Assembly: GCA_913776965.1 (NCBI GenBank)
Contig: CAJYQL010000120.1
Coordinates: forward strand, 1-35,917
Direction of reading: 5' to 3'
DNA length: 35,917 nucleotides
Source of the DNA: an uncultured Xylophilus sp.
Lineage (GTDB): Bacteria; Pseudomonadota; Gammaproteobacteria; Burkholderiales; Burkholderiaceae_C
Part shown: one piece after another, positions 6,983 through 16,400 of the stretch
Layout of the letters: each line of letters opens with the position of its first letter
How positions within the stretch are numbered: the stretch's first letter is position 1
Made by a program: the position numbers and the translations under genes
Notes under the pieces: model-generated
What the model saw: only the letters and a program-made list of their open reading frames with translations
What the model was told of the DNA's origin: nothing
Database searches by the model: none

Positions 6983-9900
6983 TCAGGCTTCCTGCGGCTT
7001 TTCGTCGAACCAGCGATAGAGCACCGGCAGCACCACCAGCGTGAGCAGGGTGGAGGTGATCAGGCCGCCGATCACCACGATAGCCAGCGGACGCTGGACC
7101 TCGGAGCCGGGGCCGGTGGCGAACAGGAACGGCACCAGGCCGAGCAGCGCCACCGTCGCGGTCATCATCACCGGCCGGAACCGGGCGATGCAGCCTTCGC
7201 GCACGGCTTCCGCCACGTCGAGGCCGTCCTCCCGCAGCTTGCGGATGTAGCTGACGAGCACCACGCCGTTCAGCACCGCGATGCCCCACAGCGCGATGAA
7301 GCCGACCGACGCCGGCACGCTCACGTATTCGCCGGTCACGAACAGGCCGATCAGGCCGCCGATCGACGCGAACGGCAGCACCAGGATGATCAGTCCGGCC
7401 AGCTTCAGCGACTTGAACAGCATGAACAACAGGAAAAAGATCGCGGCGATGGTCAGCGGCACGATGATCGACAGCGTCGCCATCGCGCGTTCCATGTTCT
7501 CGAACTGTCCGCCGTAGACGAAGTAGTAGCCGTCCGGCAGCTGCACGTCGCGGTTGATGCGCTGCTGCGCCTCGGCCACGAAGCCGGCGAGGTCGCGACC
7601 CTCCACGTTCGCGCCCACCACCACGCGCCGCTTGCCGCTCTCCCGGCTGATCTGCGCGGGGCCGTCCACCAGGTGGATCTTGGCGAGCGAGTAGAGCGGC
7701 ACCTGCGCACCGCTGGGAGTGGACAGCAGGGTGTTGCCGATCGCCTCGGTCGAGTTGCGGAACGCCTCGGGGAAACGCACCGCCACCGCGAAGCGCCGCT
7801 CGCCTTCGTACAGCGTCGTGATCGCCTTGCCGCCGATGGCCGATTCGATCACCGCCTGCACGTCGGTCACGTTCAGGCCCTGGCGGGCGATCGCGGTGCG
7901 GTCGATGTCCACCATCAGCGCCTGCTGGCCCGAGAGCCGTTCGACGCGGATGTCGCGGCTGCCGGGGATGTCCTTCAGGATCCGTGCCACCTGTTCGGAC
8001 ACGCGCTTGAGTTCGGGCAGCGTGTCGCCGAACACCTTGATCGCGACCTGCGACCGCACGCCGGTGACCATCTCGTCGACCCGCTCGGAGATCGGCTGCG
8101 ACAGCACGATCTGCACGCCCGGGATGGTGGAGAGCCGCTGGCGGATGTCCTCGTCGATCTCGTCCTGGGTCCGGTCGGATTCCGGGTCCAGGATCACGAT
8201 CGGGTCGGACTCGTTCGGGCCCGCCGGATCGGCCGGAGACTCGCCGCGGCCGAGCTTCGAGACCACCGACTTCACGCCCGGCACCGACGCGACCATCTTC
8301 ATCGCGTCCATCTCCATGCGGATCGATTCGTCCAGCGAGATGCTGGGCACCCGGTTGATCTGCGGCGTGAGCGCTCCTTCCTTCATCGTCGGCATGAAGG
8401 ACTTGCCGAGGAACGGGAACAGCGCCATCGAGCCGAGCAGCAGCGCCACGGCGACCGTCAGCGTGACCCGGTTGCGCGCGGTGGCGCTGTCGAGCAGCCG
8501 CAGGTAGTGCCGCTTCATGAAAGCGATAATCCGGGTGTCGTGGTCGCCCTGTCCCGGCTTCACCTTCAGGAAGTAGGAGCACAGCACCGGCGACAGGAAC
8601 AGCGACACGATCAGAGAGACGAACAGCGCGATCGCGATGGTCAGCGCCAGCGGTCCGAACATCTTGCCTTCCTGCCCCTGCAGCGTCATCAGCGGCAGGA
8701 ACACCAGGATGATGATCATGATGCCGAAGATGGTCGGCACCGCGACCTCGGTGGTCGCCTGCAGGATGGTGCGGATGCGCGAGCCTTCCTCCTTCATCTG
8801 GCCGAGCCGGTGGAAAATGTTCTCCACCACCACCACCGTCGCGTCCACCATCAGGCCGATCGCGATCGCGAGACCGCCGAGCGACATCAGGTTGGCCGAG
8901 ATGCCGTACTTGTTCATCGCGATGAATGTGGTGAGCGGCGTGATGATCAGCGTCGCCACCACGATCAGGCTGGACCGCACGTCGCCCAGGAATACGAACA
9001 GGACGATGATCACCAGGATCACGCCCTCGATCAGCACCTTGGCTACGGTCCAGACCGCCGCGTCTACCAGATCGGTCCGGTCGTAGAACGGCTTGATCTG
9101 CAGGCCGCCGGGCAGCATCTTCTGGCTGTTGATCTCGGCGACTTTCTCCTGCACGCGGGTGACGACCTGCTTGGCATTGCCGCCGCGCATCATCAGCACG
9201 ATGCCCGAGACCGCCTCGGTGTAGCCGCCCTTGACGATCGCGCCTTGGCGCACCTCGTGGCCGAGCGTGACCTCGGCCAGGTCGCGCACGTACACCGGCA
9301 CGCCGCGCTCTTCCTTCACCACGATGTTGCCGATGTCCTCGAGCGTGCGGATCAGGCCCACGCCCTGGATCAGGTACTGCTCGTTGGACAGCGGCAGGAT
9401 GCCGCCGCTGGCGTTGGTGTTGTTGGCGGAGATCGCCTCCACCACCTTCTGCACCGACAGGTTGTAGTAGCGCAAACGGGCCGGATCGACCAGCGCCTGG
9501 TACTGGCGGACGTAGCCGCCCTGCGAGTTGATTTCCGCGACCCCGGGGATGGAGCGCAGCATCGGCCGCAGCACCCAGTCCTGGATCGTGCGGCGCTCGG
9601 TCAGCTCGGCCTGCGACAGCGGCTTGTCGCCGTCGTCCGGATGCTCGAGCGTGTACTGGTAGACCTCGCCCAGGCCGGTGGAGACCGGCCCCAGCACCGG
9701 CACGATGCCGGCCGGCATGCGCGGCGTGACCTCGATCAGCCGCTCCATGACGAGCTGGCGCGCGAAGTACACGTCGGTCTTGTCGGTGAAGACGAGGGTG
9801 ATGATGGACAGGCCGCTCTTGTTGAGCGAGCGCATCTCGACGATGCCGGGCAGGCCGGTCATCGCGATCTCCAGCGGCACGGTGACGAAGCGCTCGATCT

Positions 9901-10078
9901 CCTCGGGCGACCGGCCGGGCGCCTCGGCGGCGATCTGCACCTGCACGTTGGTCACGTCGGGGAAGGCGTCGAGCGACAGCCGCATCGACTCGCGCACGCC
10001 GAAGGCGCACAGCACCAGGGCGAGCACGATCACGAGCAGCCGCTGGCCGAGCGCGGCCTTGATCAGGGAAGCGATCAT
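6983..10078 (-). CDS. CusA/CzcA-family heavy-metal RND pump, inner-membrane subunit
   Basis: A 1031-residue proton-driven RND transporter with the standard 12-helix plan. TM1 is at 10-30, a large periplasmic porter domain at 35-340, helices 2-6 at about 345-500, a second periplasmic domain at about 555-860, and TM8-12 to the end. Family motifs include SLDAFPDVTNVQVQ and GGLAIAIGLMVDATVVVVEN in TM4 (D412, E419). It exports divalent or monovalent metal ions through the adaptor and duct encoded just upstream. The TM4 position that is Asp in CzcA (DFG...VDG) is Ala406 here, so the ion is uncertain. GGAG lies 6 nt before the start and overlaps the end of the adaptor gene (4-bp gap), implying coupling. 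Confidence 0.93.
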   Translation of the reverse strand: MIASLIKAALGQRLLVIVLALVLCAFGVRESMRLSLDAFPDVTNVQVQIAAEAPGRSPEEIERFVTVPLEIAMTGLPGIVEMRSLNKSGLSIITLVFTDKTDVYFARQLVMERLIEVTPRMPAGIVPVLGPVSTGLGEVYQYTLEHPDDGDKPLSQAELTERRTIQDWVLRPMLRSIPGVAEINSQGGYVRQYQALVDPARLRYYNLSVQKVVEAISANNTNASGGILPLSNEQYLIQGVGLIRTLEDIGNIVVKEERGVPVYVRDLAEVTLGHEVRQGAIVKGGYTEAVSGIVLMMRGGNAKQVVTRVQEKVAEINSQKMLPGGLQIKPFYDRTDLVDAAVWTVAKVLIEGVILVIIVLFVFLGDVRSSLIVVATLIITPLTTFIAMNKYGISANLMSLGGLAIAIGLMVDATVVVVENIFHRLGQMKEEGSRIRTILQATTEVAVPTIFGIMIIILVFLPLMTLQGQEGKMFGPLALTIAIALFVSLIVSLFLSPVLCSYFLKVKPGQGDHDTRIIAFMKRHYLRLLDSATARNRVTLTVAVALLLGSMALFPFLGKSFMPTMKEGALTPQINRVPSISLDESIRMEMDAMKMVASVPGVKSVVSKLGRGESPADPAGPNESDPIVILDPESDRTQDEIDEDIRQRLSTIPGVQIVLSQPISERVDEMVTGVRSQVAIKVFGDTLPELKRVSEQVARILKDIPGSRDIRVERLSGQQALMVDIDRTAIARQGLNVTDVQAVIESAIGGKAITTLYEGERRFAVAVRFPEAFRNSTEAIGNTLLSTPSGAQVPLYSLAKIHLVDGPAQISRESGKRRVVVGANVEGRDLAGFVAEAQQRINRDVQLPDGYYFVYGGQFENMERAMATLSIIVPLTIAAIFFLLFMLFKSLKLAGLIILVLPFASIGGLIGLFVTGEYVSVPASVGFIALWGIAVLNGVVLVSYIRKLREDGLDVAEAVREGCIARFRPVMMTATVALLGLVPFLFATGPGSEVQRPLAIVVIGGLITSTLLTLVVLPVLYRWFDEKPQEA

Positions 10079-10082
10079 GGGC

Positions 10083-11261
10083 TTACTCCAGTTCGGCGCG
10101 CTTGCGCTCGTTGTTCAGGTGGAAGGCCCCCTGGGTGACGACCTCGGTACCTTCCTTGACGCCCTGCAACAGCGGGCGCAGGCCGTTGCTGGTCGGGCCG
10201 AGCTCGACCGGGGTGAGCCGGTAGCGGTTGTCGCCGGTCTTCACGAATACGTGGTCGCGGTCGTTCTCCCGCACCACCGCGTCGGCCGGCAGCGCCAGTA
10301 CCTGGCGGGGCGCGCCCGAGATGCGCATGGTCGCCAGCATCTGCGGCTTGAGCGCGCGCTGGGCGTTGTCGACCTGCGTGCGGATCGCGACGGTGCGGGT
10401 TTCCGGCTCGACGGTCGCGCCGACGTAGACCACCTTGCCGGTGAGCGGCACGCCGTTGAGCGCCGGCACGTCGATCTCGACCGACTGGCCGAGCTGCACC
10501 GAAGTGGCGGCCTGCTCGGGCATGGCGCCCACCACCCACACGTTGCTCAGGTCGGCCACGGTGAACAGCGGATCGCCCGGCTGGGCCACCTGGCCCTGGC
10601 TCACGGTGCGCTCGATCACCACGCCAGCACGTTCGGCGGTGACGACGGTGGAGGTCGCGAGGGTGCCCTGGTCGCGCAGCCGCTGGACTTCGCCGGCCGA
10701 GACGCCGAGCAGGCGCAACTGGTCGGTCGCGGCGCGCAGTTCCGCCCGGGCGATCGCCAGTTCGGACTCGCGGCGCTGCAGTTCGGCCGAGCCGATCACG
10801 TCGGCCTGGATCAGCTGCCGGGCGCGCTCGACCGCACGGGCGGCGAGCGAGGTCTGCGAACTGGCGCGCAGCACCGCGAGCTGCGCCTGCGTCAGTTCGG
10901 GACTGGTCACCCGGGCCAGCGCCTGGCCGGGCCGGACGTTGTAGCCGAGGTCGGCGAGCACTTCGGTGACGCGGCCGGTGACGGAGGCGCCGATGCGGCT
11001 GACCAGCCGCTCGTTGGCCTCGACGCGGCCGGCGACTTCCTGCACGGTGGCGATGTCGGCCATCTTGAGCGGCGCGACCTTGAAGTTGGACGCCATCTCG
11101 GGCTTGACCTGCACGACCAGCGGATCGGGCGGCGGCGTGACTTCGGCGGCAGCGGGTTCTTGCTTCTTGCCGCAGGCCTGCAGCGCGAGCAGGGCGCACA
11201 GGACGAAGGCTGCGGTGGCGCTGCGACGGAAAACCGCGGGAGAGGAGGTGGTGGGAGCCAT
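10083..11261 (-). CDS. CusB/CzcB-family periplasmic adaptor (membrane fusion) lipoprotein
   Basis: A 392-residue adaptor of metal RND pumps. A lipoprotein signal ends in a LLALQAC lipobox at about residue 30, followed by GKKQEP. A barrel-sandwich half motif (GRVTEVLADLGYNVRPGQAL) comes next, then a helical hairpin of about 90 residues (TQAQLAVLRASSQTSLAARA). The second lipoyl half is VVTAERAGVVIERTVSQGQ, and beta-barrel and membrane-proximal domains complete it. It links the CzcA-like pump to the CzcC-like duct. I chose the ATG at 11261 for its compact signal sequence and GAAAGA 9 nt upstream. ATG at 11285 would add eight residues. It lies 35 bp after the CzcC-like gene in the same operon. 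Confidence 0.9.
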   Translation of the reverse strand: MAPTTSSPAVFRRSATAAFVLCALLALQACGKKQEPAAAEVTPPPDPLVVQVKPEMASNFKVAPLKMADIATVQEVAGRVEANERLVSRIGASVTGRVTEVLADLGYNVRPGQALARVTSPELTQAQLAVLRASSQTSLAARAVERARQLIQADVIGSAELQRRESELAIARAELRAATDQLRLLGVSAGEVQRLRDQGTLATSTVVTAERAGVVIERTVSQGQVAQPGDPLFTVADLSNVWVVGAMPEQAATSVQLGQSVEIDVPALNGVPLTGKVVYVGATVEPETRTVAIRTQVDNAQRALKPQMLATMRISGAPRQVLALPADAVVRENDRDHVFVKTGDNRYRLTPVELGPTSNGLRPLLQGVKEGTEVVTQGAFHLNNERKRAELE

Positions 11262-11296
11262 GGTCGGGAATCTTTCGGTGGACATCGGTGTCGGGA

Positions 11297-12718
11297 TCAG
11301 CGGATGCCGGCGGCGTTGAGCGCGGGCGAGGGCAACGGGGCACCGTCGCCGGTCCAGCGTCCGGCGAGGAAGTCGAGCTCCACCCGGGCGGACTGCACCT
11401 GGAATCGCGCGGTCAGCAGGTCGGCCCGCACGCCGCGCAGCACCCGCTGTGCATCCAGCACGTCCAGGATGCCGCGCTCGCCGAAGCGGTAGGCGGCATC
11501 GGCGACGCGCAGTGCGGCTTCGGCGTCGCGCACCGCGCCCTGGCTCAGCGCCTCGACGCGCAGGCGCGCCATCTCCAGTGCGCGGCCGGCCTGGAGCACC
11601 TGCTGCTCCAGTTCGGCACGGCGGCCGTCGAGCCGGCCGCGGGCGCGTTCCAGTTCGGAGCCGGCCTCGGCGATCGGGCCGGTGCGGCGGTCGAGCAGCG
11701 GGATCTGTACGCTCACGCCGACCACGTTCTGCCGGATGTCCGGCTCGCGGCTCTGGGTGTAGCGCAGTTCCACGCCGGGCCAGCGTCCGGCCTCGGCGCC
11801 GGCGAGCTGGGCCTGCGCCCGGTCGACCTCGGCGCGCAGCGCGAGCAGTTCGGGGTTGCGCTCCAGCGCGTTCTGCAGCACGACCTGGATGTCGGGCGGC
11901 GGCAGGGCGTCGCCCAGGGTCGCATCGAGCGTCCATTGGGTCGGCAGGGCGCCGGCGGCGAGCCGGTTGAGCGTGATCGCGGCCTGCTCGGCCTGCAGCA
12001 GCGAGGTCTGGCGCAGAGAGCGGGCATTGACGATTTCCGCATCGGCCTTGATCAGTTCGTAGCGCGGTGCCTCGCCGCTGTCGACCCGGGCACGGACCCG
12101 CGAATTCACCTGCTCCAGCAGCGACAGCGATTCGGCCGACGCCGCGGCCTCGGCCTGGCGCAGCAGCACGTCGTAGGCGCGCAGGCGGATCTGGGCGACG
12201 AGTTCGTTGCGGGCCACGCCGACCAGCCAGACGCTGCCGCGTTCGCCGGCACGGGCCGCATCGACGCGGGCGCTGCGTAGTGCAGGGTTCTCGATCAGCT
12301 GCGAGACGCCGACGGTCTGCACGCGGCCGGACAGGCCGCCGGCCAAGCGGGCGCTCTGGTTGCCGGCGCTGAAGTCCAGCCGCGGATTGGGCAGTGCGCC
12401 GGCGGTGACGACGCCTGCGGTCGCGGTGTTGCGCTGGCGCTGGGCCGACAGCAGGGCCGGGTTGTTCAGCAGGATGGTGTCGGTCAGTTCCTGCAGGCCG
12501 ATCCGGGGGCCGCCCGACAGCGATGCGGCCGCGGCGGCGCCGGATGCAGCGGCGGCCGGCAGGTTCAGGGACGGCGGCTGCCCGGCGGCGGGCGGCAGGG
12601 GCGAAGCGGTGGCGCGGGTGGCACCGGGTGCGGGCTGGGCGGCGACAGGCGCGGTCAGCACCGGAAAGGCAGCGGCGAGCAAGGTCGCAGCGACGGCACG
12701 GTAGTGTCGAAGGGGCAT
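11297..12718 (-). CDS. CzcC-family outer-membrane efflux duct
   Basis: A 473-residue TolC-like protein. It has a Sec signal (MPLRHYRAVAATLLAAAFPV, cleavage after PVAA), a low-complexity Ala/Pro linker of about 45 residues, then two outer-membrane-efflux repeats. The first starts near RIGLQELTDTILLNNPALLS. The second contains IQVVLQNALERNPELLALRAEVDRAQ, followed by the VVGVSVQIPLLDRRTG barrel strand. It forms the exit channel for the CzcBA-like pump. The start at 12718 is preferred because the signal peptide begins there; an ATG at 12766 is possible. No clear Shine-Dalgarno is seen. Confidence 0.9.
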   Translation of the reverse strand: MPLRHYRAVAATLLAAAFPVLTAPVAAQPAPGATRATASPLPPAAGQPPSLNLPAAAASGAAAAASLSGGPRIGLQELTDTILLNNPALLSAQRQRNTATAGVVTAGALPNPRLDFSAGNQSARLAGGLSGRVQTVGVSQLIENPALRSARVDAARAGERGSVWLVGVARNELVAQIRLRAYDVLLRQAEAAASAESLSLLEQVNSRVRARVDSGEAPRYELIKADAEIVNARSLRQTSLLQAEQAAITLNRLAAGALPTQWTLDATLGDALPPPDIQVVLQNALERNPELLALRAEVDRAQAQLAGAEAGRWPGVELRYTQSREPDIRQNVVGVSVQIPLLDRRTGPIAEAGSELERARGRLDGRRAELEQQVLQAGRALEMARLRVEALSQGAVRDAEAALRVADAAYRFGERGILDVLDAQRVLRGVRADLLTARFQVQSARVELDFLAGRWTGDGAPLPSPALNAAGIR

Positions 12719-12796
12719 GAAGGGGCACTGCCGGCGAAGGCAGATCGGGGCGAAACGACCATCCACGGCAGGACTGCCGGTGGACGAGGAGCACGG

Positions 12797-12826
12797 GCTG
12801 CCGACAGCGGTGTGTCGGTCGGCAGC
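12797..12826. promoter_or_regulatory. Hairpin between the first two genes of the efflux operon
   Basis: GCTGCCGAC (12797-12805) and GTCGGCAGC (12818-12826) form a perfect 9-bp stem with a 12-nt loop in the 118-bp gap before the CzcC-like gene. There is no T-run. It could be a processing or stability element that sets different levels of the first gene and the pump, or a partial terminator. Confidence 0.45.
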
Positions 12827-12836
12827 GGCATGGCGG

Positions 12837-13247
12837 TCAGGCGAGCGTGGGTCTGGGAGGGCGCAGCATGCCCTGCAGCCACGGCAGCGGCAGGGAGCGG
12901 CCGAGCATCGGCGCGGGGAGATGCATCACGGCGAGCACCGGCTGCGGATCGGCCGCGAAGGCGATCATTTCGGTGCGGTCGTCGTTGTTCGCCTGGGTGT
13001 CGAACGCCACCTGGGCGGCGGCGGCCGAGAGGACGGCCTTGTCGAGCAGTTCGGCGTGCGGATGACAGAAGACGAAGGTCACACCCGGCGTTTCCGCGGC
13101 CGCCGCAGGCAGGGCGGTCGCCGCGGCCTGCTGCACCACCACCGGCAGCAGGGTGGGTGCGCCGCCCGACGGACGCTTGCAGCCCGTGCCGGCATAAGCG
13201 GCGAGGGCGAACAGCAGGGTCAGCAGGGCGGTGAAGGCGAGTCGCAT
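12837..13247 (-). CDS. Small secreted protein heading the metal-efflux operon
   Basis: A 136-residue protein with a clear Sec signal peptide (MRLAFTALLTLLFALAAYAG) and a mature part rich in alanine and proline. Potential metal ligands are the Cys-His-Pro-His motif in FVFCHPHAELLD, another Cys just after the signal region (TGCKRP) and a late Met-His (AVMHLPAPM). TGC is not in a lipobox context, so it is probably soluble in the periplasm. It occupies the same position as czcI, the small periplasmic gene preceding czcC in known loci, but I see no firm sequence match. It starts the operon, divergent from the kinase fusion. No Shine-Dalgarno is evident. Confidence 0.65.
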   Translation of the reverse strand: MRLAFTALLTLLFALAAYAGTGCKRPSGGAPTLLPVVVQQAAATALPAAAAETPGVTFVFCHPHAELLDKAVLSAAAAQVAFDTQANNDDRTEMIAFAADPQPVLAVMHLPAPMLGRSLPLPWLQGMLRPPRPTLA

Positions 13248-13269
13248 GGAAAGACGAGGTACTGCTGCT

Positions 13270-13301
13270 CAGAATGTGAGCGGCAGACGCCCGTCATTCT
13301 G
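13270..13301. promoter_or_regulatory. Inverted repeat upstream of the efflux operon
   Basis: CAGAATG (13270-13276) and CATTCTG (13295-13301) are perfect 7-bp arms 18 bp apart, 23-54 bp upstream of the first gene of the minus-strand efflux operon. The position suits an operator for a metal regulator. Which regulator acts there is unknown. Confidence 0.4.
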
Positions 13302-13373
13302 CATCAGCACCACGGCTTTGCGGCAACGGCATCCGGAAAAACCCGCCCCGGCCGGCTAGCCGCAGGCCCGCTT

Positions 13374-13389
13374 TGGCACGATACCTGCA
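13374..13389 (+). promoter_or_regulatory. Sigma-54-like promoter of the transporter-kinase gene
   Basis: TTGGCACGATACCTGCA matches the -24/-12 form TGGCACG-N4-TTGCA with one mismatch (C for the first T of TTGC). The invariant GG (13375-13376) and GC (13387-13388) are exactly 10 nt apart. Transcription would start near 13400, giving a leader of about 40 nt before the ATG at 13441. If real, the kinase unit would need an NtrC-type activator, which would tie it to nitrogen supply. Confidence 0.55.
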
Positions 13390-13440
13390 CCGTTGCGGTG
13401 CCGCGGCGTGCCCGTCCGAGCACCGCCTTCGCCACCTTCC

Positions 13441-16400
13441 ATGACCGGTTCCTCCCCCGACGCCGATACCTCCGGCGCGCCGCTGCAGCGTGTCGTCAAG
13501 GTGCGCCGTGACTACAACGCATGGGTCGGCAGCGAGACGATGGAGGACTATGCGCTCCGGTTCACGCCGCGGCAGTTCCGGCGCTGGTCGGAATGGCGGG
13601 TCGCCAACACCGCGTTCGGCGCCGCGTCCTTCCTGATCCTGGAGGCGGTCGGCGCGACGCTGCTGGTGCAGTACGGCGCGACCAACGCGTTCTGGGCGAT
13701 CGTCGCAACCGGCCTGATCATCTTCCTGGCCGGCCTGCCGATCAGCATCTACGCAGCGCGCTACGGCGTCGACATGGACCTGCTGACCCGCGGCGCCGGC
13801 TTCGGCTACATCGGCTCGACCCTCACCTCGCTGATCTACGCCTGCTTCACCTTCATCTTCTTCGCGCTCGAGGCGGCGGTGATGGCCTATGCGCTGGAAC
13901 TGGCGCTCGGCGTGCCTCCGCGCTGGGGCTACCTGATCTGCGCGCTGGTGGTCATCCCGCTGGTGACCCACGGCGTCTCGATCATCAGCCGGCTGCAGCT
14001 GTGGACCCAGCCGGTCTGGCTGGCGATGCTGATCGTCCCGTTCGTCTATGTGTGGATGCGCGATCCCGGTGCGTTTGTCGGCGTGATGCACTACGGCGGT
14101 GAATACGGCACCGGAGCAGGGTTCAATCTGCACGCATTCGGTGCGGCACTGACCGTCGGCATCGCGCTCATCACCCAGATGGGCGAGCAGGCGGACTACC
14201 TGCGCTTCATGCCCGAGCGGCAGCCCGGCCGCGCGCGGCGCTGGTGGTTCGGAGTGCTGGCGGGCGGACCGGGCTGGGTGGTGCTGGGCGTGTTCAAGAT
14301 GCTCGGCGGCGCGCTGCTGGCCTGGCTCGCGATCTCGCATGCGGTGCCGCCGGAGCGGGCGGTCGATCCGAACCAGATGTATCTGGCCGCCTACGAATAC
14401 GTGTTCCCGCATTACGGCTGGGCAGTGGCGGCGACCGCCTTCTTCGTGGTGCTGTCGCAGCTGAAGATCAACGTCACCAACGCCTATGCCGGCTCGCTCG
14501 CCTGGAGCAACTTCTTTTCGCGCGTGACCCACAGCCATCCGGGCCGGGTGGTGTGGGTGGTGTTCAACACGCTGATCGCCTTCATGCTGATGGAGATGAA
14601 CGTGTTCGAGGCGCTGGGCGACGTGCTCGGCCTGTATTCGAATATCGCCATCGCCTGGATGACCGCGGTGGTGGCCGATCTGGTGATCAACAAGCCGCTC
14701 GGCCTGTCGCCGAAGGGCATCGAGTTCAAGCGCGCCCATCTGTACGACGTGAACCCGGTGGGTGTGGGCGCGATGGGGCTGGCGTCAGCACTGTCGATCG
14801 CGGCGCACCTGGGGCTGTTCGGCCGCACCGCGCAGGCGTTTTCGGCGGTGATCGCGCTCGGCACCGCGCTCGCCGCCGCGCCGCTGATCGCCTGGGCCAC
14901 CGGCGGGCGCTACTACCTGGCGCGGACACCGCAGGTCGTGGCCGAGGCCGGATGCGGCAATCGCGACGGCAACGGCAACGGCTGCGCGGGCGCCGGCGCG
15001 CAGGTCACCCTGCGCTGCGTGATCTGCGAGCGCATCTACGAAGGCCCGGACATGGCGCACTGCCCGGCCTACCGCGGACCGATCTGCTCGCTGTGCTGCA
15101 CGCTCGACGCCCGCTGCGGCGACCTGTGCAAGCCGCATGCGAGCCTGGCCGCGCAGTGGTCGGGCGCGCTGCGCTGGCTGCTGCCGCGGCGCATCTGGCC
15201 CTACCTCGACACCGGGCTCGGCCATTTCCTGCTGCTGATGCTGGTGATCGTGCCGCTGCTCGGGGTGGTGTTCGGGCTGCTCTACCGGCAGGAGGCGGCG
15301 GCGCTCGGCGGCACGCTGGCCAGCGGCGCCGAAGCCTCGCTGCGCGCCGGCTTCCTCAAGGCCTACATGGCGCTGCTGGTGATCGCGGGCGTGGTGGCGT
15401 GGTGGCTGGTGCTGGCGCACCAGAGCCGCCGGGTCGCGCAGGAGGAATCGAACCGCCAGACGCACCTGCTGGTGGAGGAGATCGAATCCCACCGCCGCAC
15501 CGACCATGCGCTGCAGCAGGCCCGCCAGGTGGCCGAAGATGCCCGCCGCGTCGCCGACCAGGCCAACCAGGCGAAGAGCCGCTACATCAGCACGATCAGC
15601 CACGAGCTGCGCACGCCGCTCAACAGCATCCTGGGATATGCGCAGCTGATGGGCGAGGACCCGGCGGTGCCGCCGCACCGGCGGCAGGCGGTCAACGTGA
15701 TCAAGCGCGGCGGTGAGCACCTGCTGTCGTTGATCGAGGGCACGCTGGACATCGCGCGGATCGAATCGGGCAAGCTGACGCTCGCGGTCAAGCCGATGCA
15801 GTTCGCCGACGGCCTACACGAGATGGCCGGCATGTTCGAGCCGCAGGCCCGCGGCAAGGGACTGGACTTCGTGTTCGACGTGGTCGGTACCCTGCCCGAG
15901 GTGGTGCGGGCCGACGAGAAGCGGCTGCGGCAGATCCTGATCAACCTGCTGGGCAACGCCGTCAAGTTCACGGCACAGGGCCGTATCACGCTGCGCGCGC
16001 GCCACAAGCGCGAGATGGCGGTGATCGAGGTGGAGGACACCGGCCCCGGCATGTCGGCCGACGACTTGGCGCGCATCTTCGACCCGTTCGCCCGCGGCAC
16101 CACCGCCGCGCACGGCGCGCCGGGGGCGGGGCTGGGACTGACGATCGCCAAGATGCTGACCGACCTGATGGGCGGCGAGCTGACCGCCGAGAGCACGCCG
16201 GGCGTCGGCTCGCGCTTCCGGGTGCGGCTCTTCCTGCCGGAGGTGCATGCGGCCGAGGGTGCGGCCCGCCGCACGGCGACGCCGGCACGCCAGCCGCGGC
16301 GCGGCTATGCCGGCCCGCGCCGCAGCATCCTGGTGGTGGACAACGAGGAGCCCGACCGCGAACTGCTGGTGCAGTTGCTGGAGCCGCTCGGCTTCCAGCT

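Noticed and set aside
6827-10138. 1103-codon plus-strand open frame opposite the metal pump
   Set aside because: It is the antisense shadow of the CzcA-like gene; its product is His/Arg/Asp-rich with no fold-like pattern.
11262-12794. N-terminal extension of the CzcB-like protein to 903 residues
   Set aside because: The extension is an arginine/proline-rich shadow of the CzcC-like gene; the lipoprotein signal near 11261 marks the true start.
13294-14739. 481-codon minus-strand open frame opposite the permease domain
   Set aside because: Shadow frame; the plus strand carries a recognisable NCS1 domain here.
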